A stretch of 64,000 bases of DNA. It comes from an uncultured Fluviicola sp. (GTDB lineage: Bacteria > Bacteroidota > Bacteroidia > Flavobacteriales_D > Crocinitomicaceae). The notes below the pieces were generated by a model. It was not told the DNA's origin. It made no database searches and was given only the letters and a program-made list of their open reading frames with translations. Location of the stretch: assembly GCF_902168135.1 (NCBI RefSeq), contig NZ_CABHOL010000025.1:1-64000 (forward strand), written 5' to 3'. Each line of letters begins with the position of its first letter. Positions within the stretch are counted from its first letter, which is position 1. Positions 1 to 9,511 of the stretch are shown piece after piece. Position numbers and translations under genes: made by a program.

Positions 1-75
1 TTTTTTTTTCAAGCAGAAGACGGCATACGAGATGCTCAGGAGTCTCGTGGGCTCGGAGATGTGTATAAGAGACAG
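1..75. other. Illumina Nextera i7 adapter (sequencing artefact)
   Basis: Nine T residues are followed by the P7 flow-cell sequence (10-33), the 8-base index GCTCAGGA (34-41) and the Nextera read-2 transposon end, which finishes in the mosaic end AGATGTGTATAAGAGACAG at 75. This is untrimmed library sequence at the contig edge, not genomic DNA. GCTCAGGA is the adapter-strand form of Nextera index N704. Genomic sequence starts at 76. Confidence 0.98.
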
Positions 76-1079
76 ATGTACATACGCTTGTACATCGGAT
101 CCGCGATCATTTTTTTGATTAACGGGTGATCCGCAGATGTACTGTTTGAAAAGGGATCAAGTGTGGCAGCTGTATAAGACTGCCCCTGAGCAGGACCTCC
201 GGGAAAACCGGCAAAACTCATATTCAGATCCCAAACTGTCGGAACAAACCGATCATTCAAATCCCGGTACAGGTAATAGTTTTGTCGAAAAGCCCCTGAG
301 TATGAATCCAGGTTAACCAACACATTGTTATATGCAAGCATCCATAAGGCCCGGTCCACATCCAATTTCGTTTCAATGTCCGAAAAGTTATTGTTCAATG
401 TATTAGTCAGATCAACCAGGTCGCTCCATCCGTAATCCGATTTCAATTCATACCCGTTGGAATAAAGTGAACTGTCGGAACCCAAATACTTCAAATCGGG
501 GTTTACTCCCGCTCCGGGGCCAGCTCCTCCGATAGGATTGCATTTAAAGAATGTTCCATCGGAAGTGTAATAATGGTCACCGTTAAATTTCTTGTTGATA
601 CTTTCTGCGTTTGAGTATAAACCACGCAAGCTTCCATTGATATAAACGTTTGCAAAATTGGCCTTCGGACAATCCATGTACTGCTCCAGTATTGCATACG
701 AAAGCACCTCACGGATCATGGACGGGTCCTGGTAACCGTTCTGTAATTTGATATCCGTATATCCTTCATAATCATAACTTCCATGTATGTAATCCAGCTC
801 AATATGTATCGGATTTTTATTGTTGTTTGCATTGTAGGAGCTGTTTCCCTTATATTTTACACCGACGCTGTCGAAAACAATTCCATTGATACGGACAGAA
901 TCTGCGAGCAAATAATCTTCCGTTGTGGAAGCAAGCGCATCCAGTTGGGAATCCCAATTCGAAAAGCCAAAGAAAATTTCAATTTTCTGAACGGCAGATC
1001 GGTCGTATAATCCTTGTGAATAGGCTGATCCGGTGATAAAGCTGCATGCAAGTGCGGCCAGTAAGATAGTTTGTTTCAT
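76..1079 (-). CDS. CotH-family secreted protein, 3' truncated
   Basis: The visible part is about 334 codons. It opens with a signal peptide (MKQTILLAALACSFITGSAYSQ). The start at 1079 is preferred over an in-frame ATG at 1115 because it puts the signal peptide at the terminus. Seen: a strand with YKGNSSY, matching the G-x-[RK]-x-[RK]-G-N-S-[ST] element of CotH proteins, and VPTVWDLNMSFAG near the end, matching the W-D-x-[DN] metal/ATP site of the CotH kinase fold. Bacillus CotH is an atypical kinase; secreted Bacteroidota members are mostly uncharacterised. The reading frame continues into the adapter and stops artificially at 36-38, so the last 12 predicted residues (CLLYTSPSPRDS) are not biological and the true C-terminus is missing. 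Confidence 0.8.
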
Positions 1080-1151
1080 GTTGTAGTTTTCACCTATGAT
1101 ATGATTTATTATCAATGGTTTAATAAATCATTAAATAAACAGGAAGAAAAT

Positions 1152-2093
1152 TTAGTTCGTGAAACCTGAATCGGGATCCACAAAGAATATATTCCGTTTC
1201 AATCCCGCGAATTTCGTGCGTTTCACAGCACTTCCCTTGAAGATATTTTGAAATGCAAGTTCATCCAATTCCAGCCACTCCTTCGGAGAAAAAGACAAAA
1301 TCTCTTGCTTCGCTTCAAATTCGGGTTCACTGTGAGGCTTCGAAAACCGGTTCCATGGACAAACATCCTGGCAGATATCGCAGCCATAAACCCAGTTATT
1401 CATATTTCCGCGAAACAATTCCGGTAAATCTGCGTCTTTCAATTCAATAGTGGCATAGGAAATGCATTTGGACCCGTTCACAATATAAGGCGCTTCGATC
1501 GCATCTGTGGGGCAGGCATCTATACATTTCGTACAGGTACCGCAGTAATCACGCATTGGTCCGTCGGGTTCGATTTCCAAATCACAAATGATTTCGGCAA
1601 GGAAGAAAAACGAACCGGTCTTCGGCTGGATTAAATTCCCGTTCTTACCTACCCAGCCCACACCGCTTTTTTCTGCCCATGCTTTCTCGAGAATCGGTGC
1701 ACTATCGACAAAAACCCGGCCTTCTATTTCCCCGATTTCCTGCTGCAGTTCAGAAACCAATTGTCTCAATTTAGCTCTGACAACGTCGTGATAATCTTTG
1801 CCGTAAGCGTATTTGGAAATTTGGAATGTGTCTGCCCGTTGCGTTTCCGCAGGAAAATAATTGTACGCCAGGGAGATCACTGTTTTAGCACCGGGAACCA
1901 AAATACGCGGGTCCAGTCTCATATCGAAGTGATTTTCCATGTATCCCATTTTCCCGTGCTTTTCCGCTTTCAGCCAATTAACCAATCGCGGTTCTTCAGA
2001 GGCTAAAAAATCAGCCTTGGAAAAACCCACGTGCAGGAAGCCGATGTCTTCAGCTTTCGTTCGAATGCGTTTTTTTAACTGATCCTGCTGCAT
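1152..2093 (-). CDS. queG: Epoxyqueuosine reductase QueG
   Basis: A protein of 313 residues. QueG reduces epoxyqueuosine to queuosine in tRNA, the last step of Q synthesis, using cobalamin and two [4Fe-4S] clusters. Seen: a ferredoxin-like cysteine set [12 protein letters not shown] around residues 184-195, a second set KCISY...[11 protein letters not shown] downstream, and an N-terminal cobalamin-binding region of typical length. The family usually runs 310-380 residues, so this one is short but complete; members lacking the C-terminal HEAT repeats are common in Bacteroidota. The ATG start at 2093 gives a cytosolic N-terminus with no signal peptide. It lies 72 bases upstream of the CotH-like gene on the same strand, and the gene to its other side is divergent. 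Confidence 0.93.
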   Translation of the reverse strand: MQQDQLKKRIRTKAEDIGFLHVGFSKADFLASEEPRLVNWLKAEKHGKMGYMENHFDMRLDPRILVPGAKTVISLAYNYFPAETQRADTFQISKYAYGKDYHDVVRAKLRQLVSELQQEIGEIEGRVFVDSAPILEKAWAEKSGVGWVGKNGNLIQPKTGSFFFLAEIICDLEIEPDGPMRDYCGTCTKCIDACPTDAIEAPYIVNGSKCISYATIELKDADLPELFRGNMNNWVYGCDICQDVCPWNRFSKPHSEPEFEAKQEILSFSPKEWLELDELAFQNIFKGSAVKRTKFAGLKRNIFFVDPDSGFTN

Positions 2094-2224
2094 GATTTAA
2101 AACAAAGTCTTCTCCGGAATACAGAAGCTAAATTAGTAATACCAGCCGAGTTTTGAAAACCAGTGAACCCGATGTTCCATTTCGTTCCCGGGTTTACCGG
2201 GAATACAAAAAATGAATTAATCCG

Positions 2225-2252
2225 TTGACACTAAATTGTTTCGGTATCTTTG
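2225..2252 (+). promoter_or_regulatory. Bacteroidota-type promoter
   Basis: TTG at 2225-2227, 17 bases, then TATCTTTG at 2245-2252. This fits the Bacteroidota -33/-7 consensus (TTTG, about 19 bases, TAnnTTTG). It implies a transcription start near 2256 and a 5' leader of about 48 bases for the gene starting at 2304. Confidence 0.6.
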
Positions 2253-2303
2253 TTGAACACTTTAAACGGTTAAGTGTAAATATTCCAAACAAAAATCACT
2301 TAT

Positions 2304-3091
2304 ATGAAGAAACTCTTTCTTTTAATGCTTCCTTTATTCGGAGCATTTTCTTTACTAGCTCAAAAATCCGAGTACACTTATGTAGACGGTCTTTTAACAA
2401 TTGACGGCGTGGACGTAGCCCGGATTACTAAAATCAAAGATTCCGAGAACATGGGTTTAACCAGCACGTTTGAAGTGAGTTCCATGGACGGGGAAAAATT
2501 AATTATCGGGGCTTATGCCGGAGAATTCGAACAAGATCCCAATAACAACATGGACCACTTCTACCGTCTTACGTTTTTAACGGCTAATCAAATCGGTATT
2601 TTCACCGTGTCCAAAATGGGAACGGAGAAGTCTTTTGCCAAATTGTTAGGGAAAGCGGAATTTTTGCCGATGGAAAACTGGATGATAAAAAAGTCCAGGA
2701 ATTCATTGCCAAAAAAGGGAAAGCACCTAAGATCGCTATGGATTACACTTTGGTAAACCGCAACAAAAGCTGGCCTCTTAATCTAAAAGAGGATAAAACC
2801 ATTGAACAGGATTCCAAAACAATCGGAAGCTTTAAGGATATCAGCGTTAAAAGTACCGGAAACGATACCTATGAGTTCAAGCTGCCTTCCGGGGTGACTA
2901 TTGCCAAAGCGACATTCACAGGAGGCAACAACGCAAAAAATTGCGAGATGCAGACTATGAAAGACAATTTGAAGCGTGTAGTACCGATGGCTTCGGCAGA
3001 TAATATTACGTTCAGTGCGTCTGCTATTGACCGCAATCAATGGGTATTGGAGCGCATTGTGAAATGGCTGGTTGCCAATCAGTATTTATAA
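2304..3091 (+). pseudogene. Secreted protein of unknown function, frameshifted
   Basis: Two overlapping open frames (2304-2756 and 2738-3091) together make one protein of about 262 residues. The first begins with a signal peptide (MKKLFLLMLPLFGAFSLLAQ). Both frames read sensibly only if one base is restored in the T-run at 2661-2665. The sequence would then continue AEFFADGKLDDKKVQEFIAK into the second frame. After the T-run, the first frame reads a basic, low-complexity tail to a stop at 2756, as expected for out-of-frame sequence. No named domain was recognised. Either a single-base deletion broke the gene or a base was lost in sequencing or assembly; the second frame looks undamaged, which favours a recent or technical cause. 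Confidence 0.7.
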
Positions 3092-3099
3092 GATCATAC

Positions 3100-3137
3100 A
3101 AACAGTAGGGGCGAATAATTATTCGCCCCTACTGTTT
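3100..3137. repeat. Perfect 38-bp palindrome, arm type A (likely bidirectional terminator)
   Basis: A perfect palindrome between two converging genes. Each arm is AAACAGTAGGGGCG and the core is the palindrome AATAATTATT. The same arms recur at 24884-24923 around a different core. It can form a 19-bp stem in either strand's RNA. Confidence 0.85.
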
Positions 3138-3184
3138 AAAACATGATATCCTATTTTTAGGATTTCGTTATATAACTAAGAGTA

Positions 3185-4207
3185 TTAGAATAATCCACCT
3201 TGCTGCCACCCCATATCGAAGCCCAGGTGTTTGAATGCTTTTTCAGTTGCTTTTCTTCCGCGCGGGGTCCGCATCAAAAATCCTTCCTGGATCAAAAAGG
3301 GTTCATACACTTCTTCCAGAGTTCCGGCATTTTCACCGATTGCTGTAGCAATAGTGGTTAATCCCACAGGTCCGCCTTTAAACTTATCGATCAGTGTTTT
3401 CAAAATTCGGTTATCCATTTCGTCCAAACCGTATTTGTCAACGTTCAATGCATCCAGTGCATGTTGTGTGATAGCCAAAGTAATCGTTCCGTCTCCCTTT
3501 ACTTGTGCAAAGTCACGAACCCGACGTAAAATTGCATTGGCAATTCGTGGTGTTCCCCGGCTTCTTCTTGAAATTTCAAAAGCCGCCTGTTCCTGAATTG
3601 GAATGTCCAGTAATTCTGCCGAGCGTTCCACAATGGAAGCCAGCGTTTCAACGTTGTAATACTCCAAACGGGAATTAATACCAAAACGGGCCCTAAGAGG
3701 CGCTGTAAGCAAGCCTGAACGCGTTGTAGCACCAATAAGGGTAAAAGGGTTCAGACTGATCTGAACCGTTCTGGCATTCGCTCCTGAATCAATTAGAATA
3801 TCAATGCAATAATCCTCCATGGCAGAATAAAGGTACTCTTCCACAACCGGGCTCAAACGATGGATTTCATCAATGAAAAGTACATCGCCTTTACTGAGAT
3901 TGGTTAAAAGTCCCGCAAGATCGCCTGGCTTATCCAAAACAGGCCCGCTGGTGACTTTAAATCCAACATTCAACTCATTCGCAATGATATTTGCCAAAGT
4001 GGTCTTTCCAAGTCCCGGAGGTCCATGCAGCAAAACATGATCCAATGGTTCGTTGCGCTTAACAGCAGCTTGAACAAAGATCTCCAAATTCTCCACGACC
4101 TGAGGCTGACCTGCGAAATCGTTCAATAATTTCGGGCGTAATACTTTGTCGTATTCCTTCTCAGGATTCGATGTCTCAGATCTATAGTCGAATGATTCTT
4201 CTTCCAT
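3185..4207 (-). CDS. ruvB: Holliday junction branch migration helicase RuvB
   Basis: A protein of 340 residues from the ATG at 4207 ([10 protein letters not shown]). An upstream in-frame ATG at 4279 would add 24 residues not typical of the family and would reach into the terminator of the preceding operon. RuvB is the hexameric AAA+ motor that drives branch migration with RuvA and supports RuvC cleavage. Seen: the N-terminal [12 protein letters not shown] region, Walker [13 protein letters not shown], Walker [13 protein letters not shown], sensor region [10 protein letters not shown], arginine-finger region LRARFG, and a C-terminal winged-helix domain ending [17 protein letters not shown]. 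No ruvA or ruvC is present nearby. It is probably transcribed separately from the cox operon, because a hairpin with a U-tract lies between them. Confidence 0.96.
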   Translation of the reverse strand: MEEESFDYRSETSNPEKEYDKVLRPKLLNDFAGQPQVVENLEIFVQAAVKRNEPLDHVLLHGPPGLGKTTLANIIANELNVGFKVTSGPVLDKPGDLAGLLTNLSKGDVLFIDEIHRLSPVVEEYLYSAMEDYCIDILIDSGANARTVQISLNPFTLIGATTRSGLLTAPLRARFGINSRLEYYNVETLASIVERSAELLDIPIQEQAAFEISRRSRGTPRIANAILRRVRDFAQVKGDGTITLAITQHALDALNVDKYGLDEMDNRILKTLIDKFKGGPVGLTTIATAIGENAGTLEEVYEPFLIQEGFLMRTPRGRKATEKAFKHLGFDMGWQQGGLF

Positions 4208-4267
4208 TGTTAAGTACAAAAATACAAAATCAGATTTCATTAAACCACATAGATTCCGTGTTAACAC

Positions 4268-4299
4268 AAAAATCCCCACTCGTTTCCAAGCAGGGATTT
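4268..4299 (-). terminator. Intrinsic terminator downstream of coxA
   Basis: On the minus strand, AAATCCC and GGGATTT flank a 16-base loop region and are followed by TTTT. It sits just past the coxA stop and before ruvB, so it probably ends the actA-coxA transcript. Confidence 0.55.
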
Positions 4300-4317
4300 C
4301 AATTTTATATCAAGATT

Positions 4318-6126
4318 CTAGTGATCTCCTTCTTCGCCTTCAGCCAAAGGAACAATTTGAGGAATAAAATCCTCCTCTGCTCCCGGTTTCGAGTAATCGT
4401 AAGGCCAACGGTGAACTTCAGGAATTGCCCCAGGCCAGTTTCCGTGTACATGAACAACCGGTGTAGTCCACTCAAGTGTATTTGACTTCCAAGGGTTTTG
4501 AACCGCTCTCGGACCTCTGTAAATACTATAGAAGAAATTGAACAAGAAAATCAACTGACCGAATGCTGCGATAATCGCAAACACCGTGATGATGATATTC
4601 AGGTCCATAATCATGTCTTGTGTTGGTTTATCAAAATCACCGTAAACCGAATAATCGTAATAACGACGAGGTGCTCCCGCTAATCCAACGAAGTGCATCG
4701 GGAAGAATACCCCGTAAGCTCCAACGATAGTTACCCAGAAGTGAGCGTATCCTAAACGAGTGTTCAACATACGTCCGTACATTTTAGGGAACCAGTGGTA
4801 AACACCTGCGAACATTCCGAATACAGCCGACATCCCCATTACAATGTGGAAGTGAGCGACAACGAAATACGTATCGTGAACAGCAATATCCAAAGCAGAG
4901 TCAGCAAGGATAATCCCCGTAACACCACCGGTGATGAACGTGGAAACCAATCCAACTGAGAACAACATGGCAGGAGTATAGATGTTGGATCCTCTCCAGA
5001 TTGTAGTAATGTAGTTAAACACTTTTACAGCTGAAGGAATTGCAATCAACAAAGTTGTAAATACGAATACCGATCCGATGAACGGGTTCATACCTGTAAT
5101 GAACATGTGGTGACCCCATACAATGAACGATAAGAAACCGATCGCAAGGATTGAACCGATCATCGCACGGTAACCGAAGATCGGCTTACGTGAGTTCGTA
5201 GAGATAATTTCTGAAGTCAGACCCAATGCAGGTAATAATACGATATATACTTCCGGGTGACCAAGGAACCAGAATAAGTGTTGGTACAATAACGGAGAAC
5301 CACCATGGTTTTCCAACATTTCAGAACCAACAATGATATCGGAAAGGTAGAAAGAAGTTCCTGCCAAACGGTCCATCATCAATAACAAAGCAGCAGATAA
5401 TAAGACCGGGAAAGATAATACCCCTAAGATTGCAGTAATGAAGAATGCCCAGATTGTCAATGGCAAACGAGTCATTTTCATTCCTTTTGTACGCAAGTTA
5501 AAGATTGTAACGATGTAGTTCAATGAACCCAACAAAGACGAAGCAATGAAAATAGTCATGGAAACCAACCATAAAGTCATACCCAAACCGGAACCTTCGA
5601 TTGCTTGCGGTAAAGCAGACAAAGGAGGGTAGATCGTCCAACCTGAAGATGCCGGTCCTGTTTCAATAAACAAAGAAAACAACATGATCAATGAAGAGAT
5701 CAGGAACATCCAGTATGACAACATATTCAGGAAACCGGAAGCCATATCACGCGCACCAATTTGCAACGGAATAAGTAAGTTCGAGAAAGTACCGGACAAA
5801 CCACCTGTCAGCAAGAAGAATACCATGATCGTACCGTGGATCGTAACCAAACCTAAGTACATACTTTCCTTCATTACTCCTCCCGGAGCCCAGGTTTCAC
5901 CCAAGAAAAAGGATAAGAAATCTGATTCCTCTCCCGGCCAAGCCAATTGGATACGGAACAAAATAGATAGCAACATTGCTACTACCCCCATAAATACAGC
6001 AGTCATCAAGAACTGCTTTCCAATCATTTTATGGTCTTGACTAAAAATATATTTAGAAATAAAACCTTCTTCATGGTGGTGATGTCCATGAGCGTCCTGA
6101 TGTGCGTGTGCTTCGTGAGCTGCCAT
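4318..6126 (-). CDS. coxA: Cytochrome c oxidase subunit I (A1-type heme-copper oxidase)
   Basis: A protein of 602 residues and about twelve membrane segments; the catalytic subunit that reduces O2 to water while pumping protons. Seen: the FLGHPEVYIVLLPALG motif with the histidine-tyrosine pair and the glutamate of the A1-type D channel, the CuB ligands in VWGHHMFITG, and the heme ligands in HDTYFVVAHFHIVMG. The N-terminus is histidine-rich (MAAHEAHAHQDAHGHHHHEE), a common feature of Bacteroidota subunit I. It is the last gene of the actABCDEF-coxBA cluster, 51 bases after coxB. In Flavobacterium johnsoniae these two complexes form a physical supercomplex. Subunits III and IV are not encoded next to it. 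Confidence 0.97.
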   Translation of the reverse strand: MAAHEAHAHQDAHGHHHHEEGFISKYIFSQDHKMIGKQFLMTAVFMGVVAMLLSILFRIQLAWPGEESDFLSFFLGETWAPGGVMKESMYLGLVTIHGTIMVFFLLTGGLSGTFSNLLIPLQIGARDMASGFLNMLSYWMFLISSLIMLFSLFIETGPASSGWTIYPPLSALPQAIEGSGLGMTLWLVSMTIFIASSLLGSLNYIVTIFNLRTKGMKMTRLPLTIWAFFITAILGVLSFPVLLSAALLLMMDRLAGTSFYLSDIIVGSEMLENHGGSPLLYQHLFWFLGHPEVYIVLLPALGLTSEIISTNSRKPIFGYRAMIGSILAIGFLSFIVWGHHMFITGMNPFIGSVFVFTTLLIAIPSAVKVFNYITTIWRGSNIYTPAMLFSVGLVSTFITGGVTGIILADSALDIAVHDTYFVVAHFHIVMGMSAVFGMFAGVYHWFPKMYGRMLNTRLGYAHFWVTIVGAYGVFFPMHFVGLAGAPRRYYDYSVYGDFDKPTQDMIMDLNIIITVFAIIAAFGQLIFLFNFFYSIYRGPRAVQNPWKSNTLEWTTPVVHVHGNWPGAIPEVHRWPYDYSKPGAEEDFIPQIVPLAEGEEGDH

Positions 6127-6177
6127 GATTTTATTTTTTTACTTTATTGTTTACTTAATTAATTACTTTCCGATTGA

Positions 6178-7458
6178 TTACATTGCTGCCGGAACAGAGT
6201 CCTTTGCTGCTACAGCAGTTGAATCAGCCGGAGCCGCTGCCTTTGGTTTACCAACTGCATAAATGTTTCTGAAGGTCTTGCAAGCATCAGCTGCCTTAGG
6301 ATCCAATTTAGAAACTTTCTTATACCACTTGTTGTAAGCAGGTTTATCCAATACAACAACCATTAACTTCATTTTGTAGTGCGAAGAACCACAGATCTTG
6401 TTACACATCAACACGTAGTTAAACTGCGGGTTATGCATTTTGTCACGCATTTCAGATGTTGTGATGGACGGTGTAAACTTGAAACGTGTCGTTTGTCCCG
6501 GAACCGTGTTCATTTGCGCACGGAAATGAGGGAAGTATGCAGAGTGAATCACATCTTTCGAACGGAAGTTGAATTCATACTCCTGTCCTTTACACAAGAA
6601 TAATGTATCATTTGCGTTGAATACGATATCGTCCATTGCTCGTGCATCCAATGCGCTGTTGTGACGTGCTTTCAATTGGTAAAGCAAACGAATCATGCGC
6701 TCTTTTCTAGCCAAATCCTTCACCATTAAGTCATGGTCTTCAGGAACAAAAATCAATTTAGGATCGTTCAATTTAGCCTCCAATGCACGAATTCCTGTTG
6801 AACTGTTTTCCATACTGTCGATTGCATCCTGGATTGTCTTTGTAGTTAACAAAGCCATTGGGTTGTTTTCGTTTGTCAATTTGTAATCGAAATACCCCAG
6901 TGTATTGTCATCACCTGACATACGAACTGTCCAGTCAAACTGCTTGGAGAACAACTCGATTCTGATTGCTTCTTTGGAAGCATTATCAGTCTGCTCATTC
7001 CATGATCTCAAACCTAAGATGATGATCACTGCAAGAACAATTGCCGGAACCACTGTCCAAACCAACTCCAAACGGTTGTCATGCGGGAACCAGTATGCTT
7101 TCACTCCCGGTTTGCGTACGTACTTAAATGCGAATCCGAACAGTAAAGCATTCGTTAAGAAGAATACTGCAATAATGATCCACAAGTTCAAATCCATCAA
7201 CCAGTCAGTTCCTTTTCCATGAACGGAAGCAGCTTCTCCACGACCAGTAAATCCATATTCAGCGAATAAGTACAATACGGACGCGAAAAACGCGAACATA
7301 AACACCAATAATAAGGTTGCGTTTAAACGGTTATCGCGATTCGGAATATCTTCCTCACGACGGTTTCTTAATTTAGAAGAAAGCTCGTACATACGCACCA
7401 ACTGTGCGATGGCAATAACTCCTAAAATGATAACTATTAATACGATTAGCTTTGTCAT
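6178..7458 (-). CDS. coxB: Cytochrome c oxidase subunit II
   Basis: A protein of 426 residues carrying the CuA centre that accepts electrons from cytochrome c. Seen: the CuA ligand set CNKICGSSHYKM near residue 355, and the upstream histidine in VIHSAYFPHF. The N-terminus has two hydrophobic segments (residues 1-20 and about 48-68) before the usual two-helix hairpin, so about four membrane spans in total. An insertion of roughly 70 residues rich in charged helices precedes the cupredoxin core. The C-terminus is a short alanine-rich tail with no fused cytochrome c domain, so electrons must arrive from ActA, ActE or a soluble cytochrome. It lies 33 bases after actF and 51 before coxA. Confidence 0.95.
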   Translation of the reverse strand: MTKLIVLIVIILGVIAIAQLVRMYELSSKLRNRREEDIPNRDNRLNATLLLVFMFAFFASVLYLFAEYGFTGRGEAASVHGKGTDWLMDLNLWIIIAVFFLTNALLFGFAFKYVRKPGVKAYWFPHDNRLELVWTVVPAIVLAVIIILGLRSWNEQTDNASKEAIRIELFSKQFDWTVRMSGDDNTLGYFDYKLTNENNPMALLTTKTIQDAIDSMENSSTGIRALEAKLNDPKLIFVPEDHDLMVKDLARKERMIRLLYQLKARHNSALDARAMDDIVFNANDTLFLCKGQEYEFNFRSKDVIHSAYFPHFRAQMNTVPGQTTRFKFTPSITTSEMRDKMHNPQFNYVLMCNKICGSSHYKMKLMVVVLDKPAYNKWYKKVSKLDPKAADACKTFRNIYAVGKPKAAAPADSTAVAAKDSVPAAM

Positions 7459-7491
7459 GTTTTTTATTTTATCGTAACAACAAGTGCCTTA

Positions 7492-8688
7492 TTAAATTTC
7501 GTGGTGAATACTTTCGTCCAGGAACGGGTGATTTACCGGCATCAATGGAGCTTTTGTCAGGTTCGTTAAGATCACTCTGATGAAGAATCCTAAGAACAAT
7601 AACGCCATTCCAATTTCCATTGCCCCGATGTAAGCATGTTTACCCATTGAACCTCCCATTACCATTAAGTAAGCATCTACCCAGTGACCTGCGAAAATGA
7701 TTACCCCTACTGCAGTCAATACACCAGCGTGTCTTTTCGCATCACGGGACATTAACAACAACATTGGGAATGCGAAGTTGATGAAGAACATACCGAAGTA
7801 TAATAATTTGAAGTCTTCAATACGAGTCAAGTGGTAAGTTACCTCTTCAGGAATGTTGGCATACCAAATCAACATGAATTGAGAGAACCACAAGTAAGAC
7901 CACAGGAAAGAAGTAGCGAATGTCCATTTTCCTAAATCGTGGATGTGGTTTTCGTTTACTTTAGAAAGGTATCCTTGTTTTTTCAGGTACAATGTCAATG
8001 TTACCAAAACAACCATTGTAGAACACCACATTCCAGCAAATACGTACCATCCGAACAATGTTGAGAACCAGTGCGCATCAATTGACATGATCCAGTCCCA
8101 GGCAGAAGTTGAGGAGAATACCGCAAAGAATACTAAGAACAATGCTCCTTTTTTATAGTTCGTGAAGTGAATAGCTGATCCACCCACACGATCCTCTTCC
8201 AATGAACGCATTTTGAAACCTCTCCAGAAGATGAAGTAAACTCCCATGTAAGCCAATGTTCTGATCCAGAAGAAAACCTGGTTCAAATAAGCTGACTTCT
8301 TTACTAAGATCGGGTCGTGCTGTACGTGCTCAGAGTCCATCCACATATAGATACCTCCGCCTTTCATCAAAGAAAGTGTCAACAAAGTGATCAACATTAA
8401 TCCGATACCGTAAGGTAGGTAACCTGCTACTCCTTCAATAATGCGCTTTACAGATGCATACCAACCTGTTTCAGTGGCGTACTGCAAAGCCAAGAAGTAC
8501 AATGCTCCCAAACCGATTGCAAAGAAGAAGAAGCTATCTACCAACAGGTTTCCTAAGAAACGTGTTTTAAAATGCTCACCTCCATGGCAGCTAAATTCTA
8601 CCCAAATACCTAAACACAGGCCGATAACTCCTAACAACATCAGGACTACCGTAAGGGATTTTGCTTTTGATGAAATCTTGAATTCCAT
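7492..8688 (-). CDS. actF: Alternative complex III subunit ActF
   Basis: A polytopic membrane protein of 398 residues with about ten predicted helices. ActF is a paralogue of ActC that lacks the quinol-oxidation role and is thought to help in proton movement. Seen: alternating hydrophobic stretches from residue 12 onwards, a charged loop IYMWMDSEHVQHDP after the third helix, and tryptophan-rich segments (SSTSAWDWIMSIDAHWF) usual in this family. The assignment rests on the fold and on its place in the strict order actA-B-C-D-E-F, 28 bases downstream of actE and 33 upstream of coxB. Confidence 0.92.
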   Translation of the reverse strand: MEFKISSKAKSLTVVLMLLGVIGLCLGIWVEFSCHGGEHFKTRFLGNLLVDSFFFFAIGLGALYFLALQYATETGWYASVKRIIEGVAGYLPYGIGLMLITLLTLSLMKGGGIYMWMDSEHVQHDPILVKKSAYLNQVFFWIRTLAYMGVYFIFWRGFKMRSLEEDRVGGSAIHFTNYKKGALFLVFFAVFSSTSAWDWIMSIDAHWFSTLFGWYVFAGMWCSTMVVLVTLTLYLKKQGYLSKVNENHIHDLGKWTFATSFLWSYLWFSQFMLIWYANIPEEVTYHLTRIEDFKLLYFGMFFINFAFPMLLLMSRDAKRHAGVLTAVGVIIFAGHWVDAYLMVMGGSMGKHAYIGAMEIGMALLFLGFFIRVILTNLTKAPLMPVNHPFLDESIHHEI

Positions 8689-8716
8689 TTCTATTCGTTT
8701 TCTATCTTAGTAAATA

Positions 8717-9466
8717 TTACTTTTTTGCAGTTGTATCTACTGCTACTGCCATAGTTCCCCATGCTTGAGCACCGTTAGCATCGAACGTTCCATACTTTTG
8801 GTCCTGGAATTTTCTTACGTAGTGAACCAAAGTCCAGATCTCTTTCTTGTTCAACAAAGATGCATGAGCCCCCATCATTCCTTTACCGTAGTAAATAGAA
8901 TAGAACATTTGACCTTCAGCAATCGTTAAGCCACTCAACACAGCCGCACCGGTATAAGCTCCGGATTTAACCATTGGACCTTCTCCGTCACCTTTCTCAC
9001 CATGACAGTGATTACAGTTTACCTGGTACAATGCCTTTCCTTCAGCGAAAATTTTATCAGCAACTTCCTGAGAAGTCAACTTCAATGGATTCACATCAGC
9101 AGCAGCCATTTTGTATTCGTAATCCGCATCTTCATTCGAAGACAAATCATATTGGTACAAACCGTGAGTTTCTGCAAACAATCTACCCGGCATACGGTGG
9201 TATGGAAGTAAGGTATGAACAGTTGCCGAATCAGTACCCCAATAAGGAATTGCATAACGAGGCGGAACCATTGCGGAACGGCGCATTTTGAATTCGTCAT
9301 TGATTTGTCCGCGAACTTCACCATAATCAACATATGGTTCAACCGCAGGAGAACGATACATATCAGGCATGTATTCTAAACCTGCACTATCAGGATCCGA
9401 AGTACACGCTGCCGCTAGCAACGCTACTACTGAAAACTGTGCAAATGCCTTGAATTTTACTTTCAT
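8717..9466 (-). CDS. actE: Alternative complex III monoheme cytochrome c ActE
   Basis: A protein of 249 residues. The N-terminus is a lipoprotein signal with lipobox LLAAACTSDP, so the mature protein is anchored by a lipidated cysteine facing the periplasm. A single CNHCHGEKGDG heme c motif sits around residue 151, followed by the class I cytochrome c region with a GKGMMGAH methionine ligand area. In the complex it relays electrons from the ActA/ActB wire to the oxidase or to soluble cytochrome c. It is fifth in the act operon, 45 bases after actD. Confidence 0.93.
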   Translation of the reverse strand: MKVKFKAFAQFSVVALLAAACTSDPDSAGLEYMPDMYRSPAVEPYVDYGEVRGQINDEFKMRRSAMVPPRYAIPYWGTDSATVHTLLPYHRMPGRLFAETHGLYQYDLSSNEDADYEYKMAAADVNPLKLTSQEVADKIFAEGKALYQVNCNHCHGEKGDGEGPMVKSGAYTGAAVLSGLTIAEGQMFYSIYYGKGMMGAHASLLNKKEIWTLVHYVRKFQDQKYGTFDANGAQAWGTMAVAVDTTAKK

Positions 9467-9511
9467 CTGTATTGGTCTTTAAACGCTGTAAGACTTAAGA
9501 TCTACAGTTAA

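Noticed and set aside
2655-2670. Programmed ribosomal frameshift in the split secreted-protein gene
   Set aside because: A plain T-run with no slippery heptamer and no downstream pseudoknot was seen; a one-base deletion explains it more simply.
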